From the NCBI RefSeq assembly GCF_000499845.2, contig NC_023753.2, forward strand, positions 16,201,250-16,265,249: a stretch of DNA of 64,000 nt. The letters run 5' to 3'. Numbering within the stretch: position 1 is the stretch's first letter; each line of letters begins with the position of its first letter. Origin of the DNA: Phaseolus vulgaris (lineage: Eukaryota > Streptophyta > Magnoliopsida > Fabales > Fabaceae). The position numbers were made by a program, and so were the translations under genes. Below are positions 31,805 through 43,152 of this stretch, piece after piece. The notes under the pieces were generated by a model. The model saw only the letters and a program-made list of their open reading frames with translations, was not told where the DNA came from and searched no databases.

Positions 31805-33166
31805 TTAGGCGTCAACCCAGCGGGCGTCGGTGGGTCCCCCGCCGGAAAAACCTCCAGCAATGGTGTGGACCTCGCCAAGCACAGGCATCTCGTGTGCTGG
31901 TTCTTCTGTCGGCGGTGGCAAGGTGGCGGTCGTTGTGGGCTCCGCGACATAGTCCTTCAAAAACCCAGTTCTCACCAGCTCATCTAGCTGGTAGCCCAAC
32001 GACAGGCAGTTGTCAATGTGGTGCCCGAAAGCCTCGTGGAATTCGCACCAAGAGTCTTTACGAGGCCCCAACACCTTGTCGGTCTTCGCCGGTCGCCTCA
32101 GCCTCTCAGCTATGTTAGGCACGGCGATCAAATCCTTCAACTCAACCACGAAGTTGTACCTCGCCGGTCTCGCTCTTTCTCTGGCCGGGCGATCGCCTCC
32201 TGCTGGACCCCGGGGCTGGGGCTTTCTGGCCTCGTAGGGGCGTCTCGCCTCTGGCTTCTTTCTTCCCGTCGTGGTCTCATTGACCCTGACGGGTTGAGCT
32301 CGCGCCGGTCCCCTCGGGCGTGAGGGCACGACGCTGGTGCGCTTCACACACACCTCCCCTTCAGAAGCAATATGTTCCACCGCCCTACGCCGTAGTTCAG
32401 CGAAAGTCCTAGGGCGGTTGCGGATGATGGATTCTCCAAAAGGACCGGGGCATACGCCTTTCACAAATGCGTACACGATCATAGGCTCCTCTGTCGTACC
32501 AACCTTCACGACCTGGGCCCCGAAGCGATTGGTATACTCCTTCAGGGTCTCCCCTTGATACTGCTTCACATCGAATAGGTCGTAAGAGACCGGCGGCGGG
32601 GCCTTGTTTGCTAAGTATTGTTCCCTGAACAACCGCGACAATTGGCGGAAAGATGTGATATGACCCTCTAGAAGGCTAATGAACCAGTCCATAGCCATCC
32701 CGGTCAGGGTGCTCATGAAGAGCTTGCACTTGGCAGCGTCAGAACCGCCTACCAGGACCATCTGCGTGTGAAATGCAGCAAGGTGCGTCTCTGGGTCCTC
32801 CATCCCGGTGAAGATCACCTTGGGCCCCGCGAACGTGTTCGGGATCACTGCGTCTAGGATCTCCTGCGAGAAAGGAGTGGAAAACTCCCTTGGTGGGGAA
32901 TGGTTCTCCATCTCGTCATGTCCAGGCCGCCTCCGATCATTTCTCAGGCCCTGGCGCAACTCCTCATTTACACGGTGGAGCTCTTCATTCCGCTCATGCG
33001 AGGCGTCGAGATCTGCCTGCATGCGTTCCTGTTCCATTTTCGACTCCGCCATGTCCTGCTGCAGCCCCCTCATTACCTCCAGGACCTGTTGCATGGATAG
33101 TTCTGCTGGGGCTGCGCGTGCTGTGCTTCGTCTGGTGGGGGCCATTGTCACTCCAACCTCCTCCAA
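31805..33166 (-). CDS. gag: T2 gag (no protease)
   Basis: 453 residues from the Met at 33166, 57 nt after the primer site. Gag core with AMDWFISLLEGHI, basic Arg/Pro-rich middle, and the Tat-type knuckle CEFHEAFGHHIDNC. It ends just after the AGGFSGGG motif that in T1 precedes the aspartic protease by about 50 residues; the protease itself (DQGSS in T1) is missing. Gag may still be functional, so T2 RNA could be packaged with enzymes from a relative. That is inference. Confidence 0.8.
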   Translation of the reverse strand: MEEVGVTMAPTRRSTARAAPAELSMQQVLEVMRGLQQDMAESKMEQERMQADLDASHERNEELHRVNEELRQGLRNDRRRPGHDEMENHSPPREFSTPFSQEILDAVIPNTFAGPKVIFTGMEDPETHLAAFHTQMVLVGGSDAAKCKLFMSTLTGMAMDWFISLLEGHITSFRQLSRLFREQYLANKAPPPVSYDLFDVKQYQGETLKEYTNRFGAQVVKVGTTEEPMIVYAFVKGVCPGPFGESIIRNRPRTFAELRRRAVEHIASEGEVCVKRTSVVPSRPRGPARAQPVRVNETTTGRKKPEARRPYEARKPQPRGPAGGDRPARERARPARYNFVVELKDLIAVPNIAERLRRPAKTDKVLGPRKDSWCEFHEAFGHHIDNCLSLGYQLDELVRTGFLKDYVAEPTTTATLPPPTEEPAHEMPVLGEVHTIAGGFSGGGPTDARWVDA

Positions 33167-33223
33167 CGTTACTGCGACTTCGTAGATTTTCTCGAACTTG
33201 TGATGGGACTGATGTTTTATATC

Positions 33224-33241
33224 GGCCCCACGGTGGGCGCC
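33224..33241 (-). other. Primer-binding site of T2
   Basis: Minus strand GGCGCCCACCGTGGGGCC, identical to T1, three bases from the 5' LTR. The leader that follows is very short (33167-33223). Confidence 0.75.
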
Positions 33242-33244
33242 AAA

Positions 33245-34466
33245 TGTTCCGTCCGGTTGACCGGGACGTCTTCGTGCGCGACCTCAACCGTCAGCTAGGG
33301 TCTCCTTCCCACTGGTTACCTGTGGAATCCTGAAAAAAAAGAGGACAAAGAGGCGCCCTAGCGGCCGTTTGCACTCCGACGCTCAAGTCAGCCAGCAAGA
33401 AACACCAAAACTGTTCACCTACGTCTCTGAGCACCGCGTATGGCACTCTGAAGGTGGTAAAATGGACTGTGTATTGTGTGTGTGTTCTTTCCCTCAGGCA
33501 GAGATATTCCCCAGTCACTTGTACGTAACCTTGAAGCACGTGCAAGCAACTAGAGAGTTCTGGTAAATCTGCCAAAAGTTCGAACCCTGTTTCCAACATT
33601 CTCCGCGCTATTTAAACTACCCAAGCATTTAAAGCGCCTTAAAGCGCCTTTAATTACAAATGTAACGCACACAATCAGCGTATTTAATTAGAAAACGTAG
33701 CGCATTTAAGGCGTTGAAACGCTTGGGAGTCATTATAATACCTGAATGCTCGAAAGGGAAACTGTATTGAATGACTTTAATTACCTGGCACCTGACTAAA
33801 GGGTGTTTCTATTCTGGCATGGCTGTCGTACACGTGGAGGTCCTCACGACGCCGTGCCCCCATCTGGGGGCGTTTCTGCCCATCTGGGGACGTTTCTACG
33901 CGTGAGTCCTCCTGCTCGGGACTGCTACTGCGTTAGGGGTGACTTTTTGGGTGCCAACTCATGCCCCCAATCATCTAGTCACTTACTTTGAGAGCGTATC
34001 TGCCTTCCTCTCGTACCCTGCACCTGGCTGCCCTGGGCGTGACCTTCCTCTTGAGTCGTATCTGTCCCCAAGGCGTCTCTGGGGCGGCAGGGGTACTTCA
34101 CGAGTCAGGCTGCCCTCCACTGATGCTATCACTATGGCCTTGAAGCCACCTTTTCCTTCTCTTTATCGCTGCCCCGGGCTATCGGGACCTGAAGCCTTCC
34201 CACGGCATCGCTCCCTCCATGGTCTTTCCTACCCATGGGTATCGGGGAACCACACCGTGATTGCCTTGCTTTAGCACTGTTTGATCTGGCGACGCCCTGG
34301 TTGGGCGACGTCATCACCTAGGCGACGCCTTGTCCTGGCGACGCTTCCTCTTGGCGATGCTGGCACTTGGCGTCTCTCCACCTAGGCGACGCCTTGCGTT
34401 GACTTTGACTCTCCAGTCGTTGACTTTGACCTTGACTTAGTCAGCGCCCGGATATGGGATGGTACA
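33245..34466 (-). repeat. 5' LTR of T2
   Basis: 1222 bp, about 1% different by eye from 21388-22608. A weak TATA-like CTATTTAAA lies at 33608-33616 (minus sense TTTAAATAG). Confidence 0.95.
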
Positions 34467-34471
34467 GTCCT

Positions 34472-34612
34472 CTAGTTCCTAAAGCTTTAAACATGCTTCT
34501 TGTAAGCCTTTGAGGTGGACTTTGACCTCCATGGGCGTCTTCTATTTGTGCCTCCACCTCCTCTTGATCTTGTTGATTGGCCTCTATGTTCTCTTGATCT
34601 TGATCTCCATCA
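34472..34612 (-). repeat. T5 3' LTR, proximal piece
   Basis: 141 bp matching the outer end of the T5 5' LTR (to 41366). It begins TGATGGAGATC on the minus strand after the polypurine tract and is cut by T2. Confidence 0.95.
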
Positions 34613-35181
34613 TACTCCCCGATTTGGAGAGAATTCGACCACGAATTCTGGAGACCTACAGAAAAAGGAGTTAGATCGCTGACATTAAAAGTATGACTAC
34701 CTAAGAATGTATCAGGCATATCTAACTCATAAGCATTGTCATTAATCCTCTTGAGGATTTGGAAAGGTCCATCCCCTCGAGGCATTAGTTTGGACTTCCT
34801 TTGAGTAGGAAAACGATCCTTTCTCAAGTGAAGCTCATCAAACAACAATGCTTTTCTCCTTTTATTGGCAAGTTTAGCATACTTGCCAACCTTCTTCTCA
34901 ATTCTCTTCTTGATGTCTTTATGCAAAGTTTTCACAAAAGAAGCCTTTTCATCCCCATCTTTGCACAAGACATCTTCAAGAAGGGGAATAGGAAGAAGAT
35001 CAAGAGGTGTTAGGGGATTAAACCCATAGACCACCTCAAAAGGAGAATGTGAGGTGGTAGAATTTACTACTCGGATATATGCAAACTCAACATGGGGTAG
35101 TAAATTCTCCCACACTCTAGGATTCCCCGAAATAAAGCATCTCAATAGTTGTCGTGGTAGAAAATAAAAGCTTAGTTCCAA
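34472..35181 (-). pseudogene. T5 integrase C-terminus running into the 3' LTR
   Basis: Encodes the end of integrase (FEVVYGFNPLTPLDLLP, basic KKRIEKKVGKYAKLANK, then LMPRGDGPFQILKRI). The frame crosses the polypurine tract (about 34613-34631) and continues inside the 3' LTR (34472-34612: GGQSPPQRLTRSMFKAL). Pol overlapping the 3' LTR is a CRM-clade trait. T2 insertion removed the natural end, which in the intact LTR copy lies about 60 nt further. A deletion near 35150-35160 removed the block expected to hold the catalytic Glu. Confidence 0.75.
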
Positions 35182-37354
35182 GCTTGCCCCACAAGGTCTT
35201 CCAAAAGTGACTCAAGAACTTAGGATCTCTATCGGACACTATAGACCTAGGAATCCCATGCAAGCGAACCACTTCTTAGAAGAAGAGGTTTGCAATGTGG
35301 CATGCATCATCCACTTTGTGGCAAGGAATAAAGTGAGCCATCTTTGAAAAATGATCCACTACCACAAAAATGGAGTCCTTTCCCTTTGATGTCTTGGGTA
35401 AGCCTAAGATGAAATCCATAGATATATCTACCCAAGGCATTGAAGGGATAGGAAGAGGAGTATAAAGACCATGGGGATGCATTTTAGACTTAGCTTTGCG
35501 GCAAGCTATGCATTTATCACACAAACTATGAACATGTTTATGCATATGTGGCCAAAAGAAATGTTCATGCAATACATCCAAAGTTTTAGCAACCCCAAAA
35601 TGTCCCATTAAACCCCCCTCATGAGCTTCTCTAACAAGAGATAATCTAATAGAGCATTGGGGAACACAAAGACGTTTTCCTTTAAAAAGAAAGCCATCTT
35701 GAATAAAAAAGTTTTTGTGTCCTCCCTTAAGACACTCTTGATAGATGAGAGAAAAATCAAGGTCATCATGATAAAGTTCCTTAATGTGATCAAAACCAAG
35801 ATATTGAGAGGTTAAAAGATTTAGCAAGGTGTATCTTCTAGAAAGAGCATTTGCCACAATATTTATTTTGCCTTGCTTGTGTTTGATCACATAAGGAAAT
35901 TGCTCAATGAATTCCACCCACTTAGCATGCCTCTTGTTAAGTTTGTTTTGGCTTTTCAAATATTTAAGAGATTCATGATCACTATGTATCACAAACTCTT
36001 TGGGAAAAAGATAGTGTTGCCAAGTAAACAAAGCCCTAACAAGTGCATATAATTCCTTATCATAGGTGGAATAATTGAGATGACTTCCCTTCAATTTCTC
36101 ACTAAAATAGGCTATGGGGTGGCCCTCTTGAAGGAGAACAGCTCCAATACCTATGCTTGAAGCATCACACTCAATCTCAAATGTCTTAGTGAAATTAGGA
36201 AGGGCCAAGATGGGAGCATTAGTCAATTTTTCTTTCAAAGTGTCAAAAGCCTTTTGTTGTGCTTCTCCCCAATGAAAGACCACATCCTTTTTCGCTATGT
36301 CATTGAGTGGTGCGGCAATGGTACCAAAGTTTGGGACAAATCTTCTATAGAAAGAAGCAAGCCCATGAAAACTTCGGACCTCATTCAAAGATTTCGGTGT
36401 AGGCCAATTTTGAATGGCCACCACCTTTGTTTTGTCCACATGGACCCCTTTACAACTCACAACAAACCCTAGGAATTCTATATGATCAAGAGCAAACATA
36501 CATTTAGCAAGGTTAGCATACAAATGTTCCTTCCTAAGGGTTTCTAAAACTTGCCTAACATGCAACCTATGGTCATTCAAAGATAAGCTATAAATGAGAA
36601 TGTCATCAAAGTAAACCACAACAAACTTACCAATGAAAGGTCTAAGAACATGATGCATGAGGCGCATGAAGGTACTTGGTGCATTAGTTAAACCAAAAGG
36701 CATAACTAACCACTCATATAAACCAAAGTTGGTCTTAAAAGCCGTCTTCCATTCATCACCCGGTTTGATACGAATTTGATTGTAGCCGCTTTTAAGATCA
36801 ATCTTTGAAAAGATTTTAGAACCATGTAATTCATCCAACAAATCATGTAGTCTAGGTATGGGATGCCTATACTTAATGGTTATGTTATTTATGGCCCTAC
36901 AATCCGAACACATTCGCCATGTGCCATCCTTTTTTGGCACTAAGATGATAGGCATAGCACAAGGACTCATGCTATCTTGCCCCCACCCTTTCTCAATCAA
37001 AGCCTCAACTTGTTGGCGAATTTCCTTGGTTTCACTTGGATTGGTCCTATATGCTGGACGATTTGGTAAAGAAGAGCCCGGTATCAAATCAATTTGGTGC
37101 TCAATCCCTCTCAAAGGTGGAAGTCCATTTGGAGGATCTTGAAACACATCTTGGAACTTTTCTACCAAATTTTCTAAGCAATGAGGACTATCAACAAGTG
37201 ATTCTACTCTAAGAGTTCTAGGGATGGCTAAAAAAAGAGGATGATGAGCCACTATTTCCCTTTCAATGTTACGCCTAGACACAAGGAGTGTAGGCTTAGA
37301 ACTCTTATCTTTTTTATCTTTTTTATCTTTTTCACTCTCCCTCTTTTTCTTCAT
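35162..37354 (-). pseudogene. pol: T5 pol: RT, RNase H, integrase N-terminal half
   Basis: Open from 37354 to a TAA at 35276-35278, then readable to about 35162. RT blocks [27 protein letters not shown] and catalytic YFDDILIYS; RNase H ([22 protein letters not shown]); integrase zinc finger ([19 protein letters not shown]) and first two catalytic Asp regions ([15 protein letters not shown]). The expected third region with Glu is deleted. It lies in the same frame as gag, separated by TGA at 37379-37381, so the original was one polyprotein. Confidence 0.85.
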
Positions 37355-37378
37355 GATAACCTGGTCCTCATGGACTTC

Positions 37379-38995
37379 TCATGGAGAGAGAGATTTTAAA
37401 GTAACCTTGTGACCATGGAATTCAAAAGATAGTTTATTGGTAAAGCCATCATGTAAAACTTTTCTATCAAATTGCCAAGGCCTTCCCAAAAGAACATGAG
37501 TGGCTTCCATGGGCACAACATCACATAATACCTCATCTTTGTATTTTCCAATGGAGAAATGGATGAGGACTTGTTTATTAACAATTATTTCTCCTACCTC
37601 ACTAAGCCATTGTAATTTGTAGGGCTTTGTATGAGAGATAGTAGGCAATCCAAGCTTGTCTACCACTCTTGTACTAGCCACATTTGCACAACTACCCCCA
37701 TCCACTATCAAGGAACAAATGTTGTTTTGAATAAGACATCTTGTATGGAAAATATTTTCCCTTTGACTTTCATCAAAAGGTTGTGAAACTTGTCCAAGAA
37801 GTCTTCTCACAACTAACAAGTCCCCTTCAAGTGGACATTCGCTCTCTTCCTCACTAGATGCATGAGAATGCAATGAATGCTTAGGAGAATCCGAATCATG
37901 CTCACTAACTACAATGCCCTCATGCATGTACATACTTCGTTTGGAAGGACAATTTGCAGCAATATGACCATAACCCATACATTTAAAGCATTTAGTATTA
38001 GACGTTCTAGTGGGAGATTTAGGCCTAGAAGTAGATGGCTTAGATTCCTTAGGTTTGAAAGAAGAATCTTTAGAAGGATGTTTAGAAAAAGAAGTTTTGT
38101 TTCTCCAAGACTTGGAGTAGTATCCATCATTGGAAGCATTTTTAAAAGAGTTTTTCTTAGCAAGTTGGGCTTCCACCTTCATTGCAAGATGAACTAAAGA
38201 GCCCAATGATGAATACTCTTGTAACTCAACAATGTCTTGAATATCCTTCCTAAGACCACTCACAAACCTAGCAACCATGGCTTCTTCACTTTCTTCTAAT
38301 TCAATTTTAAGCACAAGCGTCTCAAGCTCCTTATAATATTCATCCACATTTAGCGTGCCTTGTTGAAACCGTTGGAGTCTCAACATGAGGTCTTTCCTAA
38401 AATGTGGGGGCACAAACCTAGCGCGCATATGATCCTTCAAAGAGTTCCAAGAGTCCACGAGAGGACCCTTGTGATAGATAATGTCCTTTACAATTCCATG
38501 CCACCATTTCATGGCATAATCACTAAACTCTAGGGTGCCTAGCTTGAGCTTATGCTCATCTTGGATCTCATGGATCTCAAAAATTTGTTCACACTTAGCC
38601 TCCCAATCTACATATACATTTGGATCACTAGAACCATTAAAACAAGGTAGCTTGACCGAAGGAAGCTTGGACTTTGCATCATGATAGAAGCCATTGCCGT
38701 AGTGAGTTCTTTCTCCTTGATGATGATGTCTTTGTCCATGGACTTGAGGTGGAGTTCTCCTTCTCCTATGCTCATCTTCACGGCCAAAATCATTTGAAGA
38801 TGCTCTTGTTGAAGGTCTATGTGCAATATGCTCATCATGGATGGAAGGAGATGGTCTAGTTTGTTGCACCTCCAACTTTTGCAATTTCTCCTCCAACCGT
38901 CTAATTGTTCTTTGAGCTTCATGTAATTCACCAAGGATTGAAGCTTTGGAAGGAGAATTCTGCTTGTAGGATGCATCACTTGAAAATCCAGCCAT
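37379..38995 (-). pseudogene. gag: T5 gag-protease
   Basis: 538 open codons from the Met at 38995. N-terminal helical part, gag core with YAMKWWHGIVKD, a canonical CX2CX4HX4C zinc knuckle (CFKCMGYGHIAANC) and an aspartic protease with VDGGSCANVAS and HVLLGRPW. It stops at TGA (37379-37381), where the frame would continue into pol; CGA to TGA is a plausible origin. It is the best-preserved member of the A1/A3/T5 gag lineage here. Confidence 0.85.
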
Positions 38996-40321
38996 GTGTA
39001 ATTAAAAACAGCAAACACACAAAAACAGCAAACAAGTTAAAAATTAGCAAAAACAGTGAGCTTGGTCAGCAAGAATGCTGAAGTGAAAAGAGGTAGAAAA
39101 AAGAGGTCACTCTCAAAGAAATAATGTTCTTGCACCAATCTGATCTTGAGGCCTTGGAATCCTCAAATGAAAGATGTCAAAGCAAGCACACCAATCTCAA
39201 AAGCAACCACCACAAAACCAATGAAACAATAAAGACAAACAAGAAAAGGTATAAGCAAGGAAAGGTAATTGCAAAAGGAAAAACTATGTGTAAGACAAAC
39301 TCAAAGAGTAAGAATGAAAGACAATCAAGAAAATAAAGAACTCAATGAGAAAAGTAGGCACACAAAAGAATACTTAAGGAAAAGCACTAGAGTAGATGAA
39401 GAAAACAAAAAATTTAGCTACTGGAAATTTTTTTTAATGCAAACTGTGCTTGATATTCACTGATTTAACTGGAATGATGTAGAGCGAACTGGATTATGAA
39501 ATTTAAACCACAGAAACTTCAAGATGTTAACTCAATAATGGCACTGGAATCAATTAAAAACAGTAAGCCAATTAATTGAGATAAATTTTTTAAAATCGCT
39601 GCCAGATTACCGTATTCTTTTTGGCAGAATTGTACACTTTTTTTTATTTTATTTATCATTTTTTGTGTACTTTGAATTTTTGAATGATTCTTTTTTCTAT
39701 TCTTTTCTAACACTTTGAATATCACAAATCCAGAATTTCAGAATTTTCCAGTGAGTAAATCAATTGAAATAAGGAAAACAGTAAGCACTCTTTTTCAGAA
39801 ACAGAGGAATCCTAATAGGAATGAAAAACAGAATTATGAACTAGCAAAGACATAATAGAAAATGATGTATTGGAACTTGTATAGGTCTAGAATACAAGTA
39901 TGAACTCAATTCTAAAAAGAAAAATGCACAAAGGATCAATATCAATTCAGAAAAATTATATGACACCAAAGCAAGAAACAATCAAAGCAATAAAAGTACT
40001 ACTAGAAGTAATGACAAATATGGAATAACATGACTAAGACAAAACTTGACATGATTACAAAATTAAAAGACACATCACAAATTTTAACAACAAGTGAAAG
40101 GAAGCTTAAGGTAAACTCTAGGAAGGATAATGCCTTTCCAAAAGAGCAACCATACTCATAAGAAGAATGAGTGCCATAAACCTTTTCACAAGCACTTGGT
40201 GTAAAAGAAAAACAGCAAGAAAACTCAAATAACACCTAAAACAGAAACTTAAATTGCAAGAAAATTAAAGAGCTCTTGCAATTAAAGTGCACACAACTCA
40301 ACAATTAAACAAGAAGAACCT
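38996..40321 (-). other. T5 untranslated leader
   Basis: About 1.3 kb, A/T-rich, between primer site and gag. The part at 39130-39370 shares words with the A3 leader (20100-20310), such as AAGACAAACAAGAAAAG, supporting common descent. No gene or RNA gene seen. Confidence 0.7.
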
Positions 40322-40339
40322 AAGACTCATGATACCACA
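40322..40339 (-). other. Primer-binding site of T5
   Basis: Minus strand TGTGGTATCATGAG just inside the 5' LTR, an initiator-tRNA-Met type site (TGGTATCA core). Confidence 0.7.
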
Positions 40340-41366
40340 TGATGTGATTCCAATAGCCTCATAGAGAAAGGTTCTTGACCTTCTTAGGAATCACCTTGAG
40401 TTGGACATTATAGAGGCACTTTTCTTAGAGTTGGATCATTGTTCTAAGACAAGAACTCACCAAAAACTAGTACCAAATCCCAAACTCATTTGGATGTTCC
40501 AATTATAGTCAAATTGAACCGATTAAAGTGGAAGAAAATGCAATTGCACCGAACATATTACTTAAGGAATGAATTGAACCGAACAAAAGAGCTAGAAAAA
40601 CAAAGGAACAAGATGAATGGACAGAATTATAAAACTGCCGAACCAAAAACTCATAAAAACAGCAAGAACACCAAGCCAAAACTCAAGAACACAAGCTAAC
40701 AAAAACAATTGAAAGAGGAGAAAGGAAGGAGAGAAGAATTGCTCATGAAGATGGAAGGATGATGGATGATCTCGCCACTAGAAGTGTGGAATGCTCCTAG
40801 ATGAGAGTGCTGCCGCCACTTGAGGACTCCATGGATCCATCAAGATAAGACTAGAGAAGAAGGCTCAAAAGCTCTCCAATGATCACTCAAAATTTGAGTA
40901 GAGTTTTCTTAGATTAATTCCAATCTGAAAAATACAAGGAGAGCACCTCTATTTATAGCCTAAGGTGCTGAAAAACAAAGCTAAGAGAATTCAAAATTCC
41001 CTCCTAAAACTATTCAAAACCGGCGCCTAATCCATGCATGAGGAAGGTGTGACTCCTTCCTTCACTTTGGCACCTCCTATTCTACTTCTACACCTATCTA
41101 CTAACACCCCCCCCCCTAAAGCTCCTAACTAAAGCCTAAAAGATGCTATAACAATAGAGGTTTCTAAAGTTTCCCTCTAAGCACCTTCTACTAAAGAAAT
41201 TACAAAAAGAGAAAATAAATGTCCTCTAGCTCCTAAAGCTTTAAACATGCTTCTTGTAAGCCTTTGAGGTGAACTTTGACCTCCATGGGCGTCTTCTATT
41301 TGTGCCTCCACCTCCTCTTGATCTTGTTGATTGGCCTCTATGTTCTCTTGATCTTGATCTCCATCA
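40340..41366 (-). repeat. 5' LTR of T5
   Basis: 1027 bp, intact. Minus-strand TATA (TATAAATA) at 40950-40957. Hairpin pair about 112-180 nt downstream at 40845-40778, each followed by AGTGGCG. Its outer end encodes the C-terminal tail of pol in the equivalent 3' LTR. Ends TGATGG and ACATCA on the minus strand. Confidence 0.95.
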
Positions 41367-41371
41367 TGAAA

Positions 41372-41850
41372 TGTCCATAGTTTTGATCATGCATATTTTG
41401 CAATAACTCCAATTTTCACAAAAACTTTGGGATTAAAAATAATTTAACACTTTATATCTTTTGTTTGGAACTTAAATCTACTTCTACTAAAACAAGTTTC
41501 TAATTACTTCTTAAACTTTCAAAATTAAAAGCAAAGTAAATAGAATCAAAGTAAGGACTCCTAGAACACTAATGAACATATGACTCAAAGAAAAAGGCAA
41601 GAGCACAATAAGACACAAAATAACAATCCAAAAGTGAAACAAAGCTATGGAAAAATAAAATAGCCAAATGAAAATTGCAAGGAAAATAAAGAGCTGAAAA
41701 TTAAATTGCAAGAAAGTAAAGACAAGAATTTAAAGGTACTTGAATGTAAAGACAAGGAATTAAAGGTGCTTGAATGTAAATACAAGGAATTAAAGATACA
41801 AGAAAGTAAAGTGCCAATCAACTCTAAACAAGATAAACTCAAAAACCAAA
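41372..41850 (-). other. Leader of A3, distal part
   Basis: AT-rich leader between the A3 primer site and the T5 insertion. Homologous by eye to the A2 leader at 4486-4920, including a GTTCTAGGAGTC word. It contains a short tandem of about 27 bp around AAGACAAGGAATTAAAGGTG (41712-41800). No gene. Confidence 0.6.
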
Positions 41851-41865
41851 GCTCTGAATACCACA
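41851..41865 (-). other. Primer-binding site of A3
   Basis: Minus strand TGTGGTATTCAGAGC, close to the initiator-tRNA-Met site; it fixes the orientation of A3. Confidence 0.65.
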
Positions 41866-42718
41866 TGATGTGAGTTGATTTTTAGGAGTTTTCAATTAGG
41901 TGACACTTTACTTTTAAGATTGAGATTTTAGGAATTTAAGAGTGAAGACCTTAGGAAAATTCTCACTAGAAACTAACTTAACCAAGTGGTTAAGTAGGTG
42001 TGAAGGTGCATTTCACAAAGGCAAAGATAAAAGACAATATATGGTGGGAATGGATACAAAACTCAATTAATCATGATAAAAACCGAGAGCAAAACCAAGG
42101 AAAAATACAAAGACAATTAACATGAATGGAAGGAAAAATGAAGGAGAATGGAAGAAGGAAACTTATGGAAAAGGGAGTGGAGATCATGCCACTTGATGGG
42201 TGGTAACCACCAAGATAAGTGGAAGGTCGCCACTTGAGAGCTTCATTCTCATCAAGATAAGACCAAGGGAGAGGAGATAACACTCACTCAAGCTCACATA
42301 ATATTTGTGAAGAGTAACTTTTCTATTCAATTCAACATGAGAAATACAAAGGGTGAGGCCTCCTATTTATAAGAAGAAAGAGCCTTGGAGAACAAGTAGT
42401 GAAGGTAGAAAGGGAAGAGCTAATGTGGTGCGACCTAGGTCATTAAATATGGTCAATGCCACACCATAAGCCTAATGTTCTAGAAGCTAGGTTAAGCCTC
42501 CTTCCCTACAAGGCTTCATGAGCTAAAAAACTAGGAACACCCTCCCATTTGTGCTAAAAGACACTTACTCTACTGAAATTACAAAAAGCGAAACCAATTG
42601 ATGCTTAGCACCCAAAGTTTGTGCTCTGCTCCTAGTGATCCTTTGAAGTATGGTAGGTGTTGAGTCATGCTCCTAGTCTTCCTCCTTAGAGGTTGGGCTT
42701 GGTCAGTAGGCACTCTCA
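41866..42718 (-). repeat. 5' LTR of A3 (outer end truncated)
   Basis: Inner end on the minus strand reads CTCACATCA before the primer site. TATA (TATAAATA, minus) at 42364-42371 and hairpins at 42256-42192. The outer part encodes a tail like QRITRSRAQTLG, matching the LTR-encoded pol end of T5, so A3 was an autonomous-type CRM-like element. The outer end is lost near 42718. Confidence 0.7.
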
Positions 42719-42721
42719 AAT

Positions 42722-43152
42722 GGACAAAAACCAGAGCATCTAATGTTCTTCCTGCTAGTCTTCTTAAGAATTAAACAAGTTGTAAATAAATTGGGCTCAC
42801 TCTAGGGGTCCAAATAGCAAGATAGGCTAAAGTAGGTTCATATAGCATAATAAGGGAGGTGTGCTTATCACTTTAGATTGTTTTTGACGTAGTTTCTAGA
42901 AGAACAAGCCTAAGGTGTGGTTTTGACTTAGTCAAACTCTAAAGGAAGCCCCATTTTTAGGTTTCCCATCCTACCCTTGCTTCTTATTTTCCAAGGCACC
43001 ATCTCCTATAAATAGGGTGTCATACTCCTTGTATTTTACATGTTGAATTTGAATAGAAAAGTTACTCTGGACAATTTGTGTGAGGTGTTTGTGAGGCTTG
43101 TTTCCTCCTAGCATTAGGTCTCATCTTGAGTGATTTGAGGACTCTCAAGTGG
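42722..43152 (+). repeat. A4: plus-strand LTR fragment of the A1/A2 family
   Basis: Follows A1 and A2 LTRs from about 340 bp inside them up to the first hairpin (CTTGAG to CTCAAG, 43128-43149) and then stops. TATA box TATAAATA at 43007-43014. Abuts A3 head to head. Truncated at both ends. Confidence 0.7.

Larger units (their letters stand above)
21388..34466 (-). mobile_element. T2: Ty3/gypsy Tat element with two antisense genes
   Basis: 13,079 bp, LTRs of 1221 and 1222 bp, flanked by GTCCT (21383-21387 and 34467-34471). Gag and pol on the minus strand; two related antisense genes in tandem on the plus strand. It shares primer site and polypurine-tract region with T1/T3 but has different LTRs, so it is a second Tat family. 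About 14 LTR differences by eye. Protease is absent, RT has a 14-nt deletion and integrase a TGA, so it is non-autonomous. It sits inside the T5 3' LTR. Confidence 0.95.
20504..41366 (-). mobile_element. T5: CRM-like chromovirus, split by T2
   Basis: Ty3/gypsy element on the minus strand, about 7.8 kb once T2 is subtracted. Flanked by TGAAA (20499-20503 and 41367-41371). 5' LTR 40340-41366; 3' LTR in two pieces, 20504-21387 and 34472-34612. RT block order and sequence ([28 protein letters not shown]) and a pol frame that runs on into the 3' LTR both fit the CRM clade of chromoviruses. LTR pieces differ by about 1% by eye. It is inserted in the A3 leader. Dead: in-frame stops and loss of the integrase Glu region. 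Confidence 0.9.
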
